Of a DNA stretch of 64,000 bases, positions 1 to 11,989 are shown piece after piece; positions within the stretch are counted from its first letter, which is position 1; every line of letters begins with the position of its first letter. Under the pieces are notes generated by a model. That model was not told where the DNA came from. It ran no database searches and saw nothing but the letters and a program-made list of their open reading frames with translations. Both the position numbers and the translations under genes were made by a program. This DNA comes from Tamarix chinensis. Lineage: Eukaryota; Streptophyta; Magnoliopsida; Caryophyllales; Tamaricaceae. The DNA lies in NCBI GenBank assembly GCA_030549775.1, contig CM060175.1, positions 43,713,415 through 43,777,414 on the forward strand, written 5' to 3'.

Positions 1-157
1 TTATTACTCCATCCAAATTACAACATATCTCATTTTAGCAATTTGCACATTTTTTTTATGAACTAATTAAAATAACCTAAAAATACCACTGACAAGAACT
101 AATTGAAAATCACTGAATTCAATGAATAGATAATGAAAGAAAAAAAGTGAGGGTATA
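1..157. other. AT-rich flank, no gene
   Basis: I see no coding signal here. The last five bases (153-157, GTATA) are the left target-site duplication of the adjacent solo LTR. Confidence 0.6.
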
Positions 158-1156
158 TGATGCATATACCAATACAAATTGAGTCAAATTAGGAAGGTGG
201 CTATCAATGGGGGATAACTGAATAAGAAAACAGAGAAGAGGGTGAAGAAAATGGGTTAGATATGATCTTTGGTACCTCCTTGGATCATATACTAACAAAA
301 ACCACCTAAGGTTTCAACACTTGGGATAAATCTTGTGAGATTTTAGGATTCAAACTTCAAACTCATGCACTAGAATTGAAGGTGACTGATTTCTGCTAAG
401 AGATATAAGATAGCCAAATTCTAAGTTTTTCTTTTTTCATTCACGTGTGAGCCCAAAACTTATAGGAGAGTGTTGGGTCTCATTTAGTTGTAATACAACT
501 CAACAAAAAAGAGACTGGTTTGGTTAACTAATTAAACTAGTTAGTTGTCAAAGAGACTAACTTTAACTAGTTTAATTCTAACCAAAACTAAAGTTGACTT
601 TGTACTAGCTGAAACAGAGAAATCAGAATTGTTTAGGACCTTCCGAATGTCTTACATCTGACTTGGGAGGCTCCTTACAAGTTGATAAGCTAAGCTAAGC
701 TAAAAACATCATTAAAAGTAAAAAGTAAAAGTAGCTTTTATGCTAAAGACTAAAAACATTATTAAAAGCATAAAGCAGAAAGCAACTTTTCTGCTGCAAG
801 CCTAAAGTTCCATTATAGCCTGAGCATAGGTTTCTTCCAAAAAAGGTCTACCCCCTCTAATGCTTGTAGCTGTTGCTGCTGCTAGTGCCCACATCTGCCC
901 AGAAAGGTGCAGTTGGGGCTGCTATTGTCGGACTTGAACTGTAGCCTATCCTTGGCTGGGTAGTGAGCCATTTAAGCCAAAAAAATTGAGCCACTAAGGT
1001 GCAAAAAGGTGGTGGCTGGATTGGAGTTTTGCATGGCTTTCATGGCTTGGGGTTTAGTTAAACTAATTAGTCCAAGTGAGGAGGTTTTTATGTACCCCTA
1101 ACTTAGAGAAATTAACAACTAAATTAATATCCTGGATAATGGATGCTCCTACATCA
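158..1156 (-). mobile_element. Solo LTR of the 4.0-11.2 kb Ty3/gypsy family
   Basis: Read on the minus strand, this starts TGATGTAGGAGCATCC at 1156 and ends at 158. It aligns along its length with the LTRs at 4011-4629 and 10595-11213. It is flanked by a perfect 5-bp duplication GTATA (153-157 and 1157-1161), with no internal region beside it, so it is a solo LTR left by LTR-LTR recombination. Its 999 bp is about 615 bp once the nested insertion at 238-611 and its duplication are removed, which matches the 619-bp LTRs of the full element. The boundaries are seen directly; the recombination origin is inferred. Confidence 0.88.
238..611. mobile_element. 374-bp insertion of unknown class inside the solo LTR
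   Basis: The LTR sequence is continuous up to 237 and resumes at 612-621. AAACAGAGAA is present on both sides (228-237 and 612-621), a 10-bp target duplication. The insert has no ORF. I could not match its two ends as inverted repeats and saw no clear poly-A tail. A 10-bp duplication is compatible with a short non-autonomous Mutator-like element (usually about 9 bp) or a SINE (variable), so the class is undecided. It holds a perfect palindrome, AGTTGTA-A-TACAACT, near 490. Confidence 0.6.
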
Positions 1157-1161
1157 GTATA

Positions 1162-1270
1162 AGCAAAAGGTGGAATTTGAATTTATTTTTAAATGACTTC
1201 TTTTTTATACAAATATTTCCACCTAAAGTGACTTCTAAAAAGGATGGAGTATTAAATATGTGTATGTGTA

Positions 1271-1301
<31 letters not shown>

Positions 1302-2216
1302 ATCTATGCAATGAGAAAAATTAAAATTCTCATAGTTTTTTTCTTTGTCAAAATTCTTTTAATTTTATAGGTGATTGTAAATTAGCATATACTAAAATAC
1401 TTATAAATGCACTATATAAATAAACTTATAATATAAAATATAAATCATTTCATATAGTTAATTATTTTGTGTAGGTGTGTCAAATAATGCAATGGCATCA
1501 TAAGAATTAAACACTTAATTAGTAATATGGGAAAATATGCATAATCATTAGCAAAGTCTAAGCTTGGATTTAAAATATGATACTTTGGTGTGTTCATGCA
1601 CACCTAAAATTAGGCTCTATCAAATTAATTTGAGTCTTTGTGGACCTAAAGCCTAAAAATATCCAGCTGTAGTGGAATTCAGGTGATGCAGATGTAAGAA
1701 ATTCAAAGTAATTTTTTTTTTTTGAAAAGTAATTGTGTAGTGATTATATATCAAATCAAAAGAGTTTTGTACACAAGATTAACTCATTCTAGTATATCCA
1801 CAAGGATAACAAGATCTCTATATGATTTACAATAATAAAAACACTTAATCTGCAAAGTCGTCTCTTCAATTATCTCTTGCAAGAGCTAGGATGGTTGTCT
1901 AGAGGACCGCTGAAATATTCTCTTATTATGCATAGTCCATATCTTATACAAAGAAGCTGCTGCCAAAGCTCGAAAGAAGTGATTCCTTTGATGAACAATT
2001 TGATGATTAACTCCCATGAAAATGATTGTTGAGCACTACCCATCCTATTCACAAGGGAAATCCAAATAGATATTGAGAAATCACACTCATTTTGATGCTG
2101 ACCAATTTCACATGTGGGAATGGAGTCAAAACCCAAGTGTTGCATGTGATCTCAGGTGAACAACCTTTCGTGCATGATGAGCCAAATGACGTGGCAAGGT
2201 GAGATGATTCAAAGAA
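1162..2216. other. Intergenic, AT-rich, no gene recognised
   Basis: I see no conserved protein or structural RNA here. It carries an AG dinucleotide run at about 1274-1300. The short minus-strand ORFs at 1870-2231 lack recognisable similarity and are probably chance ORFs or retroelement debris. Confidence 0.5.
1274..1300. repeat. (AG)n microsatellite
   Basis: An uninterrupted AG run of about 13 units. Confidence 0.9.
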
Positions 2217-2344
2217 AAATTTTGGAAGCACACATATTCACGTAAGCACAAGCAGGGAGTATCAAGAATTATCTCATAGTATGATTTCATTTTATTAGGA
2301 ATAATTTTATTCAGATATGATATTATGACATTATATCATAGTAT
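2217..2344. repeat. Degenerate LTR-like repeat, copy 1
   Basis: This aligns by eye with 3668-3817. The order AAATTTTGGAAG, AAGCAGGGA, TTTTATTTTATTAGGAATAA and GATATGATATTAT is shared. It is probably a piece of an old LTR; the ends are not defined. Confidence 0.5.
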
Positions 2345-3667
2345 TTTATTCAGACGAGAATTTTATTCAGATATGAGGATGATTTTTTCAGAAGGGTTAA
2401 GGTTGACGTAGGCTTCTAAGATAGAACTCTTGATCCAAACCCCTTTTTGGATTGTTAAGGAGAAACAAAAAATAAAATAAAATCATGTTAAGTAATATAG
2501 ATTATAAACTTGCAGCTAATGCGCATTGTAGGGGTCACAATTTTTAATGAATGTGTCTTCAAACATTTTCCAAAAGGCTGTATAAAAAGTTATTTCTGTG
2601 TCTTATATGCCATGAAAGATTTTAAGGAAACAAAGACCTATGTGTACTAATGACTTACAGTTGTTAGAAACGAAATTTTATATGAGTAATCAACATCAAA
2701 TTATAGAATCAAATTGTAGAATCCTAATATCCCATAAATACACATGCTTCAAAATATTATAGATGAAGTAAAAAAAAAAGCCCTTAAAAAACTCATCATT
2801 AAACTTCCTTGATCACTAATTATTTTGTAGCAACTAAAAAGTATCCCGAATTGTTGAATTATATGCATACAAAAAAGTTTAAATATGGATTATGCATATA
2901 AAAAGGAGAAGAGAGAGATAGCAACACCACAAATGAAAATAAAAAAGGATATTGATGAATTAAATAGACATTAATAAATATGTAACATCACAAAATTTAA
3001 TACATTTGTTTTACTATGCATATAGAATGTAGACTCTTCCATAAGTAATTTTTCCCCCAACAATTAGTTTAATATCTCTCTTGTTCTTCCTTTGCATCGG
3101 TTAGTGATCAATTTATACTATGTACAAAATAATATAAGTTAAGGTTTAGAGTTATGGAAGAAATATAATGGGAATACGAGAGAAAATAGATTATAAGGCA
3201 AAAAGATAAAAAAAAATAATAATAATAGTCAAGATCATAAGATCATTCCCCAGAATCCTACCTATGATTGTAAGATCCCAATATTCTACTACCTTAAAAA
3301 AATTTGAATCTTAGAATCATAAAAGTCTAATATCTTAATCAAGAGTATAACAACAATAGCCAGTCCTATATTTGTCAACTTACAAAGGAACCTTTTGCAT
3401 GCCTTCTAGTGTCTAAAGGTGTGAAGAAGCCCATGTTACTTTTTGTGCCATTCCCCAAGAACGAAATTAACTTCATTCTTGATGTTGAATTTGTTACTTC
3501 TTTACTAGGAGGTTTCCATCATGTTAGGGTCAAATGGAAGAATCGCCTTGTGATGAGGATGATCTTCACGACATGGCCCCCACATTTTTAGATGATTCCC
3601 TTTGGTCTCACTCACCAAAGTTAAGCTCTTTTTTGGTGAGGCTAATGCGAATTCAGGAAGTTCAAAT
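2345..3667. other. Intergenic, no gene recognised
   Basis: AT-rich sequence without recognisable coding capacity. The plus-strand ORFs at 3409-3734 are about 60 codons each, overlap in different frames and resemble no family I know. Confidence 0.45.
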
Positions 3668-3817
3668 AAATTTTGGAAGATTAACTCCTGTAGGACATAG
3701 GCATAAGCAGGGAATATCAGAAATTATCTTGTAGTAAAGTTTTATATTAATTGGTTTTATTTTATTAGGAATAACTCTATTCTGATATGATATTATTACA
3801 ATATCTTGTAGTCTGCA
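3668..3817. repeat. Degenerate LTR-like repeat, copy 2
   Basis: The better preserved partner of 2217-2344. Downstream, to about 3960, the sequence looks like an LTR 3' end (T-rich, with a poly-A-signal-like AATAAG and a terminal TTCCTACA), so a solo LTR of another family may lie here. Confidence 0.45.
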
Positions 3818-4010
3818 TGTAAATCCCCTTACACCTTAATGCAATAAGAGAATTATTATCTAATATTGTGAGTGTTTTTCTTCCCTATTCCTCTCAAAAT
3901 TTCCCATTCCTACATCATTAGGATAATGACTCTCTCCACTGAATATTTTTTATCACAGAGACTCCCACAAAACCTGACCCTGTAAACCATGCACTTGAAT
4001 GCTTCCTATG

Positions 4011-4629
4011 TGATGCAGGAGCATCCATTATCCAGAATATTAATTTAGTTGTTAATTTCTCTAAATTAGGGGGACATAAAAACCTCCTCGCTTGGACTAA
4101 TTAGTTTAACTAAACCCCAAGCCATGAAAGCCATGCAAAACTCCAATCCATCCACCACCTTTTTGCACCTTAGTGGCTCATTGTTTTGGCTTAAATGGCT
4201 CAATACCCAGCCAAAGATAGGCTACAGTTCAGGTTCAATAATAGCAGCTACAACTGCACTTTTCTAGGCAGATGTGGGCACTAGCAGCAGCAATAACTAC
4301 AAGCATCAAAGGAGGCATACCTTTTTTGGAAGAAAAAAAACCTATGCTCGGGCTATGATGGAACTTTAGGCTTGCAGCAGAAAAGTTACTTTCTGCTTTA
4401 TGCTTTTAATAATGTTTTTAGTCTTCAGCATAAAAGCTACTTTTACTTTTTACTTTTAATGGTGTTTTTAGCTTAACTTAGCTTATCAACTTGTATAGAG
4501 CCTCCCAAGTCAGATGTAAGACATTGGGAAGGTCCCAAACAATTTTGATTTCTCTGTTTTCTTATTCAGTTATCCCTTATTGATAACCACCTTCCAAACT
4601 TGACCCAATTTGTATTGGCATATGCATCA
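4011..4629 (+). repeat. 5' LTR of the Ty3/gypsy element
   Basis: It starts TGATGCAGGAGC and ends ATATGCATCA. It is 619 bp, the same length as the 3' LTR at 10595-11213. The upstream CTATG is the target duplication. Confidence 0.9.
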
Positions 4630-4632
4630 AAT

Positions 4633-4644
4633 TGGTATCAAAGC
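4633..4644 (+). other. Primer-binding site (tRNA-iMet)
   Basis: TGGTATCAAAGC lies three bases after the 5' LTR. It matches, with one difference, the TGGTATCAGAGC complement of plant initiator tRNA-Met used by most plant Ty3/gypsy elements to prime minus-strand DNA. Confidence 0.88.
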
Positions 4645-4854
4645 ATAGGTTAATTTTAATTGGGTCTTATCCTCTTCTTTTACTTCTCTTTAATCCCGCC
4701 CTTTGTCTAAAACCAAACACACACAAAAAAAATATGTTATAGCCTCCCCCCCCCCGCCCTCTTTTTTTTTAACTGAATTCAATCCCTTTCTGCCCCACCC
4801 AGCTTAGGGATTTTCTTCACAGTTTAAACCATTATGGGTGATTAACCTAGAGGC

Positions 4855-5244
4855 TTGAATCTTGAAGAGTCACAAAATATTTATGTCAGAAGAGATCGAG
4901 CTATTGAAACTTTGCAACAAGACACTAGAAAACTAGAGCAATCCATTGAGAACATGCAAGAGGAAATGAGGCAGATGTGTACCATGTTACAGCAGCTACT
5001 TCCTAATGCAAATCCACCAAATCTACGAAGAAAAAACCTAACCCACCATGAAGAAGGAGATGCCAATGGTGTCGAAGAAGGCTCAAGTGAGTTTGGTTCA
5101 TCCTCTAGTGAATCGTCACTAGAACTAAGAAGGAGAAGCAACGTTAGAAGGGATGATTTTCATGATGTAAGAGCTGAAATCCCTGAATTTGAAGGCAACC
5201 ACAACCCAGAAGAATTCCTTAGGTAAATGAGGTAAATGAGCTAG
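4855..5244 (+). pseudogene. gag, 5' part, cut by LINE insertion
   Basis: This is the N-terminal gag segment. A predicted coiled-coil-like stretch rich in Glu, Gln and Met (residues about 12-45) is followed by an acidic/serine-rich linker and the motif DVRAEIPEFEGNHNPEEFL that opens the retrotransposon gag domain. The ATG-initiated frame runs to 5226. Codons homologous to gag continue a little further, to about 5244, but out of frame. The rest of gag resumes at 6602. An upstream in-frame start nearer the primer-binding site is possible. Gag would form the particle that packages element RNA. Confidence 0.8.
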
Positions 5245-6601
5245 CCCTCCACATTTTCAATTGATCACACAGAGAGTTAATGAGTTGCTCATAATCCATT
5301 GTTCTTAATTTGCAGGGGTTCAGGGGCACACCCAGATATCTGAAAGGAAAAGTTCCTTTAGGCATGCCTGTCAAGGAGAGGAGCTCAGCTTGAATATGGG
5401 GATTGACCCCAGCCATAAACAGATGGGACTTCAGAGGGTTAACAGTGAGCCCAGAGCATTTACTGAAGATATCCAGCCCCTGGGATAGGATCTTGACTGA
5501 GGGTATGTCACCTCTGCAGAAAAGAATTAAGTCATCAGCAAAAGCAAGGTGGGTGAGCCCAATCTTTTTACATTTAGGGTGAAAGGAGAAGCTTTGATCT
5601 CAGGAGAGCTTCTTCAGCAGTCTGCTGAAATACTCCATGCACAGCACAAAAAGATAAGGGGATAGAGGATCCCCTTGACGCAACCCTCTAGCTCCTTTGA
5701 AAAAGCCAAACAGGTTGCCATTCAGCTTGAGAGAGTAACTTGTGGTAGTAACACATTCCATGATCATGGAGGTGAACTCATGGGGGAACTTGAAGGCCTG
5801 CAAAATCTGTTCCAGGAAGCTCCAGGAGAGAGTGTCATAGGCCTTTCTGATATCAATTTTAATCATACACTTAGGGGAGGTTCTTTTTCTATTATATTCT
5901 TTCAAAAGCTCCTGGACAAGGTGGATATTCTCTGTCATGACTCATGAGCCTCCCCTTGACAAATGCCCCTTGTTCTGGACTGATCAGTTTTTCAAGACTT
6001 TCAGCAAGTCTGCTTGCTAGGAGCTTGGCAATAACTTTGTACACGGTGTTGCAGCATGCAATTGGTCTGAAATCAGAGACTGAGGTGGCCTGTGGGCTTT
6101 TGGGAATTAATACCAAGGCAGCATGATTCACACGTTTAAGCAGCTGTCTGCTATTAAAAAATTCCTGGACTGCTGCACAGAGATCCTCCCCTGTGGTCTC
6201 CCAGGTAGCTTTGAAGAATTTTGTAGAGTAACCATCTGGGCCAGGGACTTTATGATCCCCTAAGGAGAAGAGAGTAGACTTGATTTCAGCATTCATAACA
6301 GGTCTGAGTAGGGCCTGCTGTTGTTCCTCAGAAATAACAGATCCCTGGAGGATAATACCACTGTCCAAGGGAGTGCGTTTGTTTTCAGTCCCAAGCAGGG
6401 ACTTATAGAAGTCCAGGAACTCAGTTTCCATTTCTTGATCAGAGGTAGTAGGGGTACCATCCCTCTTAATAATCTGGACAATTCTGTTTTTTGCTTGCCT
6501 TGCCCTCAGCATATCAAAGAAAAACCTGGTGTTTTGATCCATACCAAATAAGAACCTGTTCTTATTGATCTGGGATATAAAGCTAGCTGCAGCTTTTCTC
6601 A
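5245..6601 (-). pseudogene. LINE reverse-transcriptase fragment inserted antisense in gag
   Basis: The minus strand encodes the ORF2 linker and reverse transcriptase of a plant L1-type LINE. It shows GPDGY, an SDFRPIACCN segment, DIRKAYDTLSW, GLRQGDPLSPYLF and the catalytic FADD at 5531-5542, followed by a YLGVPL thumb motif near 5330. There is one frameshift near 5940 and a stop at 5600. The endonuclease upstream and the ORF2 C-terminus and tail downstream are absent, so both ends are truncated. It is flanked by imperfect copies of about 33 bp of gag (5212-5244 and 6602-6635). It is a different copy from the LINE at 12-14.7 kb. Confidence 0.85.
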
Positions 6602-7830
6602 GGAATTTCCTTAAGTGGGAATTGAGGTGTGCTAGGCTATTTGAACCCAAGGGGTATAAGGATGACAAAGCTTTCAAAATGACTGTTTTGAAGCTTAAGG
6701 GCTATGCGCCTCTTTGGTGGGAAAATCTCATTCATCAAAGGAGAAAGAAGGGAAAGTCCAAAGTTAAGTCTTGGACAAAGATGAGAAAGCTCATGAAAGA
6801 AAGGTACTTGCTTTCATCTTACACTCAAGACTTATATAACAAAATGTCTTCTCTAAGACAAGGTCAAATGAGTGTAGAAGAGTACATTAGAGAATTTGAA
6901 AAACTCATGATAAGACTCGGGCTAGAAGAGAGTGAAGAACACACTATGTCTAGGTTTGTTGGATGCCTAAGACAAGACATTGCAAGGAAGGTTGAGATGC
7001 AAAGATACTACACTTTAGATGAGCTATTTCACCTAGCCATCAAAGTGGAGAAGCATACGAAAGAGAAGAAAACACCTCAGTTTTCTTACAACAAAACCAT
7101 TGCTAGCACTTCCAAAGATAATCCTACAACTTTAAAACCCCCACCTACACACATCAAGTTTGATGTAAAGGGAAAGAGCAAAGAAGGTACATTTGAACCT
7201 AATAGGGTGAGGAATGTCAAATGTTTTAAGTGTCAAGGAGTTGGGCATTATCAAAATGAATGTCCCAACAAGAGGGTGATGACACTTGTGGAAGTAAATG
7301 AGGCCATCTCTAAGGAGGAAGAGAAGGGCATAATATCAGCTAGTGAGGAAGAAGATGAAGCACCACCCGATGTTGGAGAGGCATTAATGATTAAGAGGGT
7401 CCTCCATTCAAGGAAAGCCGAGGAGGATGGTTCACAAAGAGAAAACATATTCCAAACCAAGTGCACCGTACTTGCCAAGGTATGCTCTCTTATTGTGGAT
7501 GGTGGAAGTTGTGCAAATGTTGCCTCAAGTATCATGGTCGAGAAGCTTAATCTTCCCACTACGAAGCATAATCGGCCATACAAGCTACAATGGCTTAATA
7601 ATGGTAATATGGTAGAGGTAACTAAACAAGTGCTAATTCCTTTTTCCATTGGTAAAACATATCATGATGAAGTGTTATGTGATGTTGTACCTATGGATGA
7701 TTGTCACTTGTTATTAGGTAGACCTTGGCAATTTGATAGAAGTGTTGTGCATGATAGAAAAAAAACTTATTGCCTAAAGTTTGCAACGAAAAATATAGTG
7801 CTAACACCCTTATACCCACAGCCAGCATAA
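6602..7830 (+). pseudogene. gag C-terminal part plus aspartic protease
   Basis: The frame continues gag with the conserved core GYKDDKAF...LKGYAPLWWENL. A CCHC zinc knuckle follows (CFKCQGVGHYQNEC, C-x2-C-x4-H-x4-C, near 7221-7262), then an acidic linker. The retropepsin-like protease carries VDGGSCANVAS, where the usual D-S/T-G is D-G-G as in many plant gypsy elements, and the flap-distal LLGRPW motif. The ORF is open from 6565, but 6565-6601 belongs to the LINE insert. The frame stops at 7828-7830 and overlaps the pol frame, so protease and RT are now in different frames. Confidence 0.88.
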
Positions 7831-10547
7831 AGAATGATAGCCTGCAGTGTAAAAAATCCTTGTTCATTGATGAAAAGCATGTTGATAAGGCTATAGGAAA
7901 AGGCAAAGTTGTGTATCTGCTACTGTTGCTGGAAGACAGTGTGGGCAGCCCCTGTTTTGACCCACTAATCAGTAAGCTACTGGCAGAGTTTAGAGACGTT
8001 TTCTCCACTGATTTGCCACATGAACTGCCACCCATTAGAGGCATAGAGCACCAAATTGACTTGGTACCGAGTGCTACTCTTCCTAACAAGGCAGCCTACA
8101 GAAGCAACCCAAACGAGGCCATGGAAATGCAAAAACAAGTGGATGAGCTGTTGTCCAAAGGCCTTATCCGAGAGTCCCTTAGCCCATGTGCAGTCTCAGC
8201 CCTTCTTGTGCCAAAGAAGGATGGTTCTATGAGGATGTGTATTGATAGTAGAGCTATCAACAACATCACTATCAAGTATAGGTATCCTATCCCTAGACTT
8301 CTTGATTTATTAGATTGCTTACATGGTGCTTGCTTGTTTTCTAAAATAGATTTGAGGAAAGGCTACTACCAAATCCGAATGAAAAATGGTAATGAGTGGA
8401 AGACCGCATTCAAGACCAAAGGAGGGTTGTATGAGTGGAGGGTTATGCCCTTTGGCTTGTCTAATGCACCTCGCACTTTCATGAGACTTATGAATGAAGT
8501 GCTTAGGCCATTCATTAGCAAATTTATAGTAGTTTACTTTGATGATATACTTGTGTATAGCTCTAGCGAAGAAGAACATGTAAAGTATCTCAAACTTGTA
8601 TTTCTAGTACTTAGAAGTAGCAAGTTGTATGCTAAGCTAGAAAAGTGTGAGTTCTTTGTACCTAGGGTTACTTTCCTAGGCTTTGTGGTGTTCAAAGATG
8701 GCATAGCTATGGATGAGTCAAAGGTAGAAGCAATCAAGACTTGGCCATTACCAAGAAGCCTAACACAAGTGAGATCATTCCCTGGGCTTGCTTCTTTCTA
8801 TAGGCGATTCATTAAGGGATTTAGTGCCCTATTAGCTCCTATCACCGAATGCATGAAGAAGGGGGAATTCAAGTGGACAAGAGCAGCCCAAGAAGCCTTT
8901 GAATTGGTTAAAGGAAAGCTTAGTGAAGCTCCTATCCTAGCCTTACCAGATTTCCACAAATTATTTGAAGTTGAATGTGATGCAAGTGGAGTTGGTATAG
9001 GAGCTGTTTTACTACAAGAAGGAAAACCAATTGCCTTCTTTAGTGAAAAGCTAAATGGATCAAGGATAAATTATAGCACCTATGATAAAGAGTCCTATGC
9101 CTTAGTTAGGACTCTTGATCATTGGTCACACTGCCTAAGGCCGCAACAATTTGTGTTGCACACAGATCACGAGTCATTAAAGTACATCAATGGTCAACAC
9201 AAGCTTAACCCAAGACATGCAAGATGGGTAGAATTTTTACAATCTTTCTCCTTTGTAGCCAAACACAAAAGTGGCAAATTGAATATAGTAGTTGATGCAC
9301 TCTCTAGGAGATATTGTATGCTTTCTTTATTAGAGGCAAGAGTGTTAGAGTTTGCATGCATCAAAGAGCTCTACAAGGAAGATAAAGACTTTGCAAGCTA
9401 CTTCAAGGATCAAGACAAGATCCAAGGTTCCTTTATGATTCAAGATGGCTTCCTATTCAAGAACGACAAGCTTTGCATTCCCAAATGCTTAATCCGAGAA
9501 TTGCTTGTGAGAGAGGTACCTAGAGGAGGACTAGCTGGCCATTTTGGGATAAACAAAATTGTAGATGTACTCCAAGAGCATTTTTTGTTTTTGCCTAAGA
9601 TAGTGCGGGATGTACAAGGTGTAGTGGCGAGATGTGCCACTTGCCAAAAGTTAAAGAGTCAGTTTCATCAAGGGCTTTACACCCCACCCGTCCCACACGA
9701 ACCATGGGACCATGTTAGCATGGATTTCATTGTGGTATTGCCTAGAACACAAAGGCAAAATGATGCCATAATGGTGGTCGTAGATCGATTCTCTAAGATG
9801 GCTCATTTCATTGCTTGTCATAAAATGGATGATGCCTCTTACGTAGCCGATCTTTTTTTTCAAAGAAATAGTTATGCTATATGGCATCCCCAAATCCATT
9901 GTCTCAGATAAGGATACCAAGTTCCTTAGCTATTTTTGGAAGACTTTGTGAAGGTTAGTTGGTACAAAACTTCTCTTTAGTACCGCTTACCATCCACAAA
10001 CCGATGGGCGAACTGAGGTAACAAATAGAACCCTCACAATTCTCCTTCGGATTTGGTTCACAAGTCCCTAAGAGATTGGGACACCAAACTTAGTCATGCA
10101 GAGTTTGCCTACAACCGCTCACCCACATATGCCACGGGTCACTCACCATTTGAAGTAGTGTATAGAGTGAATCCCACTACTCCCGTTGACCTCCTACCCC
10201 TTCCCATTGAAGCACATACCAACTTTGAATCAAAGGAAAGGGCTAAGGCAATGAAGAATCTACATGAACAAGTGAGGACCAAGATTGAAAGGGTAAATGA
10301 ATTGAACAAAAACAGGGCAAACAAGCATTGAAAACAACACTTGTATGAACCCGGAGATTTGGTTTGGCTTCACCTAAGGAAGGAAAGATTTCCTACTAGA
10401 AGGAAGAACAAACTTATGGCAAGAAGTGATGGCCCATACAAGGTCATTCAAAAAATTGGGGACAATGCTTATAAGCTTGAATTACCACAAGAAATGGGAA
10501 ATATTTCAAGCACATTTAATGCGGGAGATTTGCTTCACTATATTTAA
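7770..10547 (+). pseudogene. pol: reverse transcriptase, RNase H, integrase
   Basis: The open frame 7770-9911 covers reverse transcriptase (FSKIDLRKGYYQIRM with the first Asp; active site YFDD at 8535-8546), RNase H (ECDASGVGIGAVL, KESYAL, HTDHESL) and the integrase HHCC zinc finger (GHFG, EHF, CATC near 9537-9645) plus the first catalytic Asp (SMDFIVVLP). A frameshift at a T-run near 9860 moves the second Asp (SDKDTKF) and the Glu ([10 protein letters not shown]) into other frames. There is a stop near 9948, a further frame change near 10040 and a stop at 10329-10331. The C-terminal integrase (GDLVWLHLRKERFP) reads to 10547. No chromodomain is visible. Confidence 0.92.
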
Positions 10548-10580
10548 GATAAGCCTTTTGGAGATAGAGAAGATGCTTCT

Positions 10581-10594
10581 CAAGAGGGCGAGAA
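10581..10594 (+). other. Polypurine tract
   Basis: The purine-rich AAGAGGGCGAGAA directly precedes the 3' LTR, the expected plus-strand priming site. Confidence 0.75.
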
Positions 10595-11213
10595 TGCTGC
10601 AAGAGTATCCATTATCCAAGATATTAATTTAGTTGTTAATTTCTCTAAGTTAGGGGGGCATAAAAACCTCCTCACTTGGACTAATTAGTTTAACTAAACC
10701 CCAAGCCATGAAAGCCATGCAAAACTCCAATCCATCCACCACCTTTTTGCACCTTAGTGGCTTATTTTTTTGGCTTAAATGACTCCATACCCAACCAAGG
10801 ATAGGCTATAGTTCAGGTTCAATAATAGCAGCCACAACTGCACTTTTCTAGGCAAATGTGGGCACTAGCAGCAGCAACAGCTACAAACATGAGAGGGGGC
10901 AGACCTTTTTTGGAAGAAAAGAAACCTATGTTCAGGCTATGATGGAACTTTAGGCTTGTAGCAGAAAAGTTACTTTCTACTTTATGCTTTTAATAATGTT
11001 TTTTGTCTTCAGTATAAAAGCTAATTTTACATTTTACTTTTAATGATGTTTTTAGCTTAGCTTAGCTTATCAACTTGTAAGGAGCCTCTCAAGTCAGATG
11101 TAAGACATTGGGAAGGTCCCAAACAATTCTGATTTCTCTGTTTTCTTATTCAATTATCCCTCATTGATGACCACTTTCCTAACTGATACCAATTTGTATT
11201 GGCATATGCATTA
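10595..11213 (+). repeat. 3' LTR of the Ty3/gypsy element
   Basis: It starts TGCTGCAAGAG and ends ATATGCATTA (the canonical terminal CA has become TA). It is followed by the CTATG duplication. Confidence 0.9.
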
Positions 11214-11218
11214 CTATG

Positions 11219-11977
11219 TGGAAAACGGTACCAGGTACCTGGTAATAAGATGGAAAACACAATATTATTCCGTAGCATCTATTTTTTCTGTCTACATTAT
11301 ATGTCTATGTAATTGACCATGAAATCCATGCATTTATAAAAGATTTTTGTCATTCTTCGGCAAAAGGGGCTAATGTTTCATGAAAATACCGTGTTGATTA
11401 TCAAATAGTTAGGTGAAATTATCAATAAACCTAAAATAATTTACGATGAATAAATGCTTCCTTATTCCTAATTCCTTCAATAGATTTTCATTAAGTTAAT
11501 TCTATTTTCAAAATTAAACAAAATAGTTGAATATGAATTTCATTTGTCATAATTTTGAGAACATTAAAAAGGCTAGATTTTGGGCTTTCTAATTCATTAT
11601 CATCTATATTTGTTATAATATATAGGCAACATAAATTTGTTCATATAAAAATTCTATAATTATGCTTTATTCTATATTTGGATCTTTTAGGCCAAAGTAT
11701 TTTTTCATTCAATAAAAGAGCTTTCAAGGTTCATAAGATGATTGAGCTAATCACAGATAAGTTGATGTTGCTTCAATTCCAAATTTTGGAGTAGCAAGAT
11801 TGGTATGTCTAAAATGCAAATTTCTATCCCACAAAGCAGAATGCTTGTTTGTGGTTGCTCCATCATGAAATATTCTGATATTTTTACTAAGTATCCTATG
11901 AAATATGGCGACATACGAATGTGAATTATACATTCTTGCATACATTCATGATATCAGAATACTTGAATAATGCAAAT
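11219..11977. other. Intergenic, AT-rich, no gene recognised
   Basis: I recognise no gene or repeat here. The two overlapping minus-strand ORFs near 11747-11945 are short and in competing frames. Confidence 0.45.
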
Positions 11978-11989
11978 TCACATATTATT

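Larger units (their letters stand above)
4011..11213 (+). mobile_element. Full-length, disabled Ty3/gypsy LTR retrotransposon
   Basis: The element has two LTRs, a tRNA-iMet primer-binding site, gag with a zinc knuckle, aspartic protease, reverse transcriptase, RNase H and integrase in that order (the Ty3/gypsy order), and a purine-rich tract before the 3' LTR. A 5-bp duplication CTATG flanks it (4006-4010 and 11214-11218). It cannot be active. A LINE fragment splits gag, the frame changes between protease and RT, and the integrase has frameshifts and stops. The LTRs differ at roughly 6-8% of the positions I aligned by hand, so the insertion is not recent. I see no chromodomain after the integrase; I leave the lineage open. 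Confidence 0.93.

Noticed and set aside
6565..6601. Treating 6565 as the gag start
   Set aside because: This stretch belongs to the antisense LINE fragment; real gag codons resume at about 6602.
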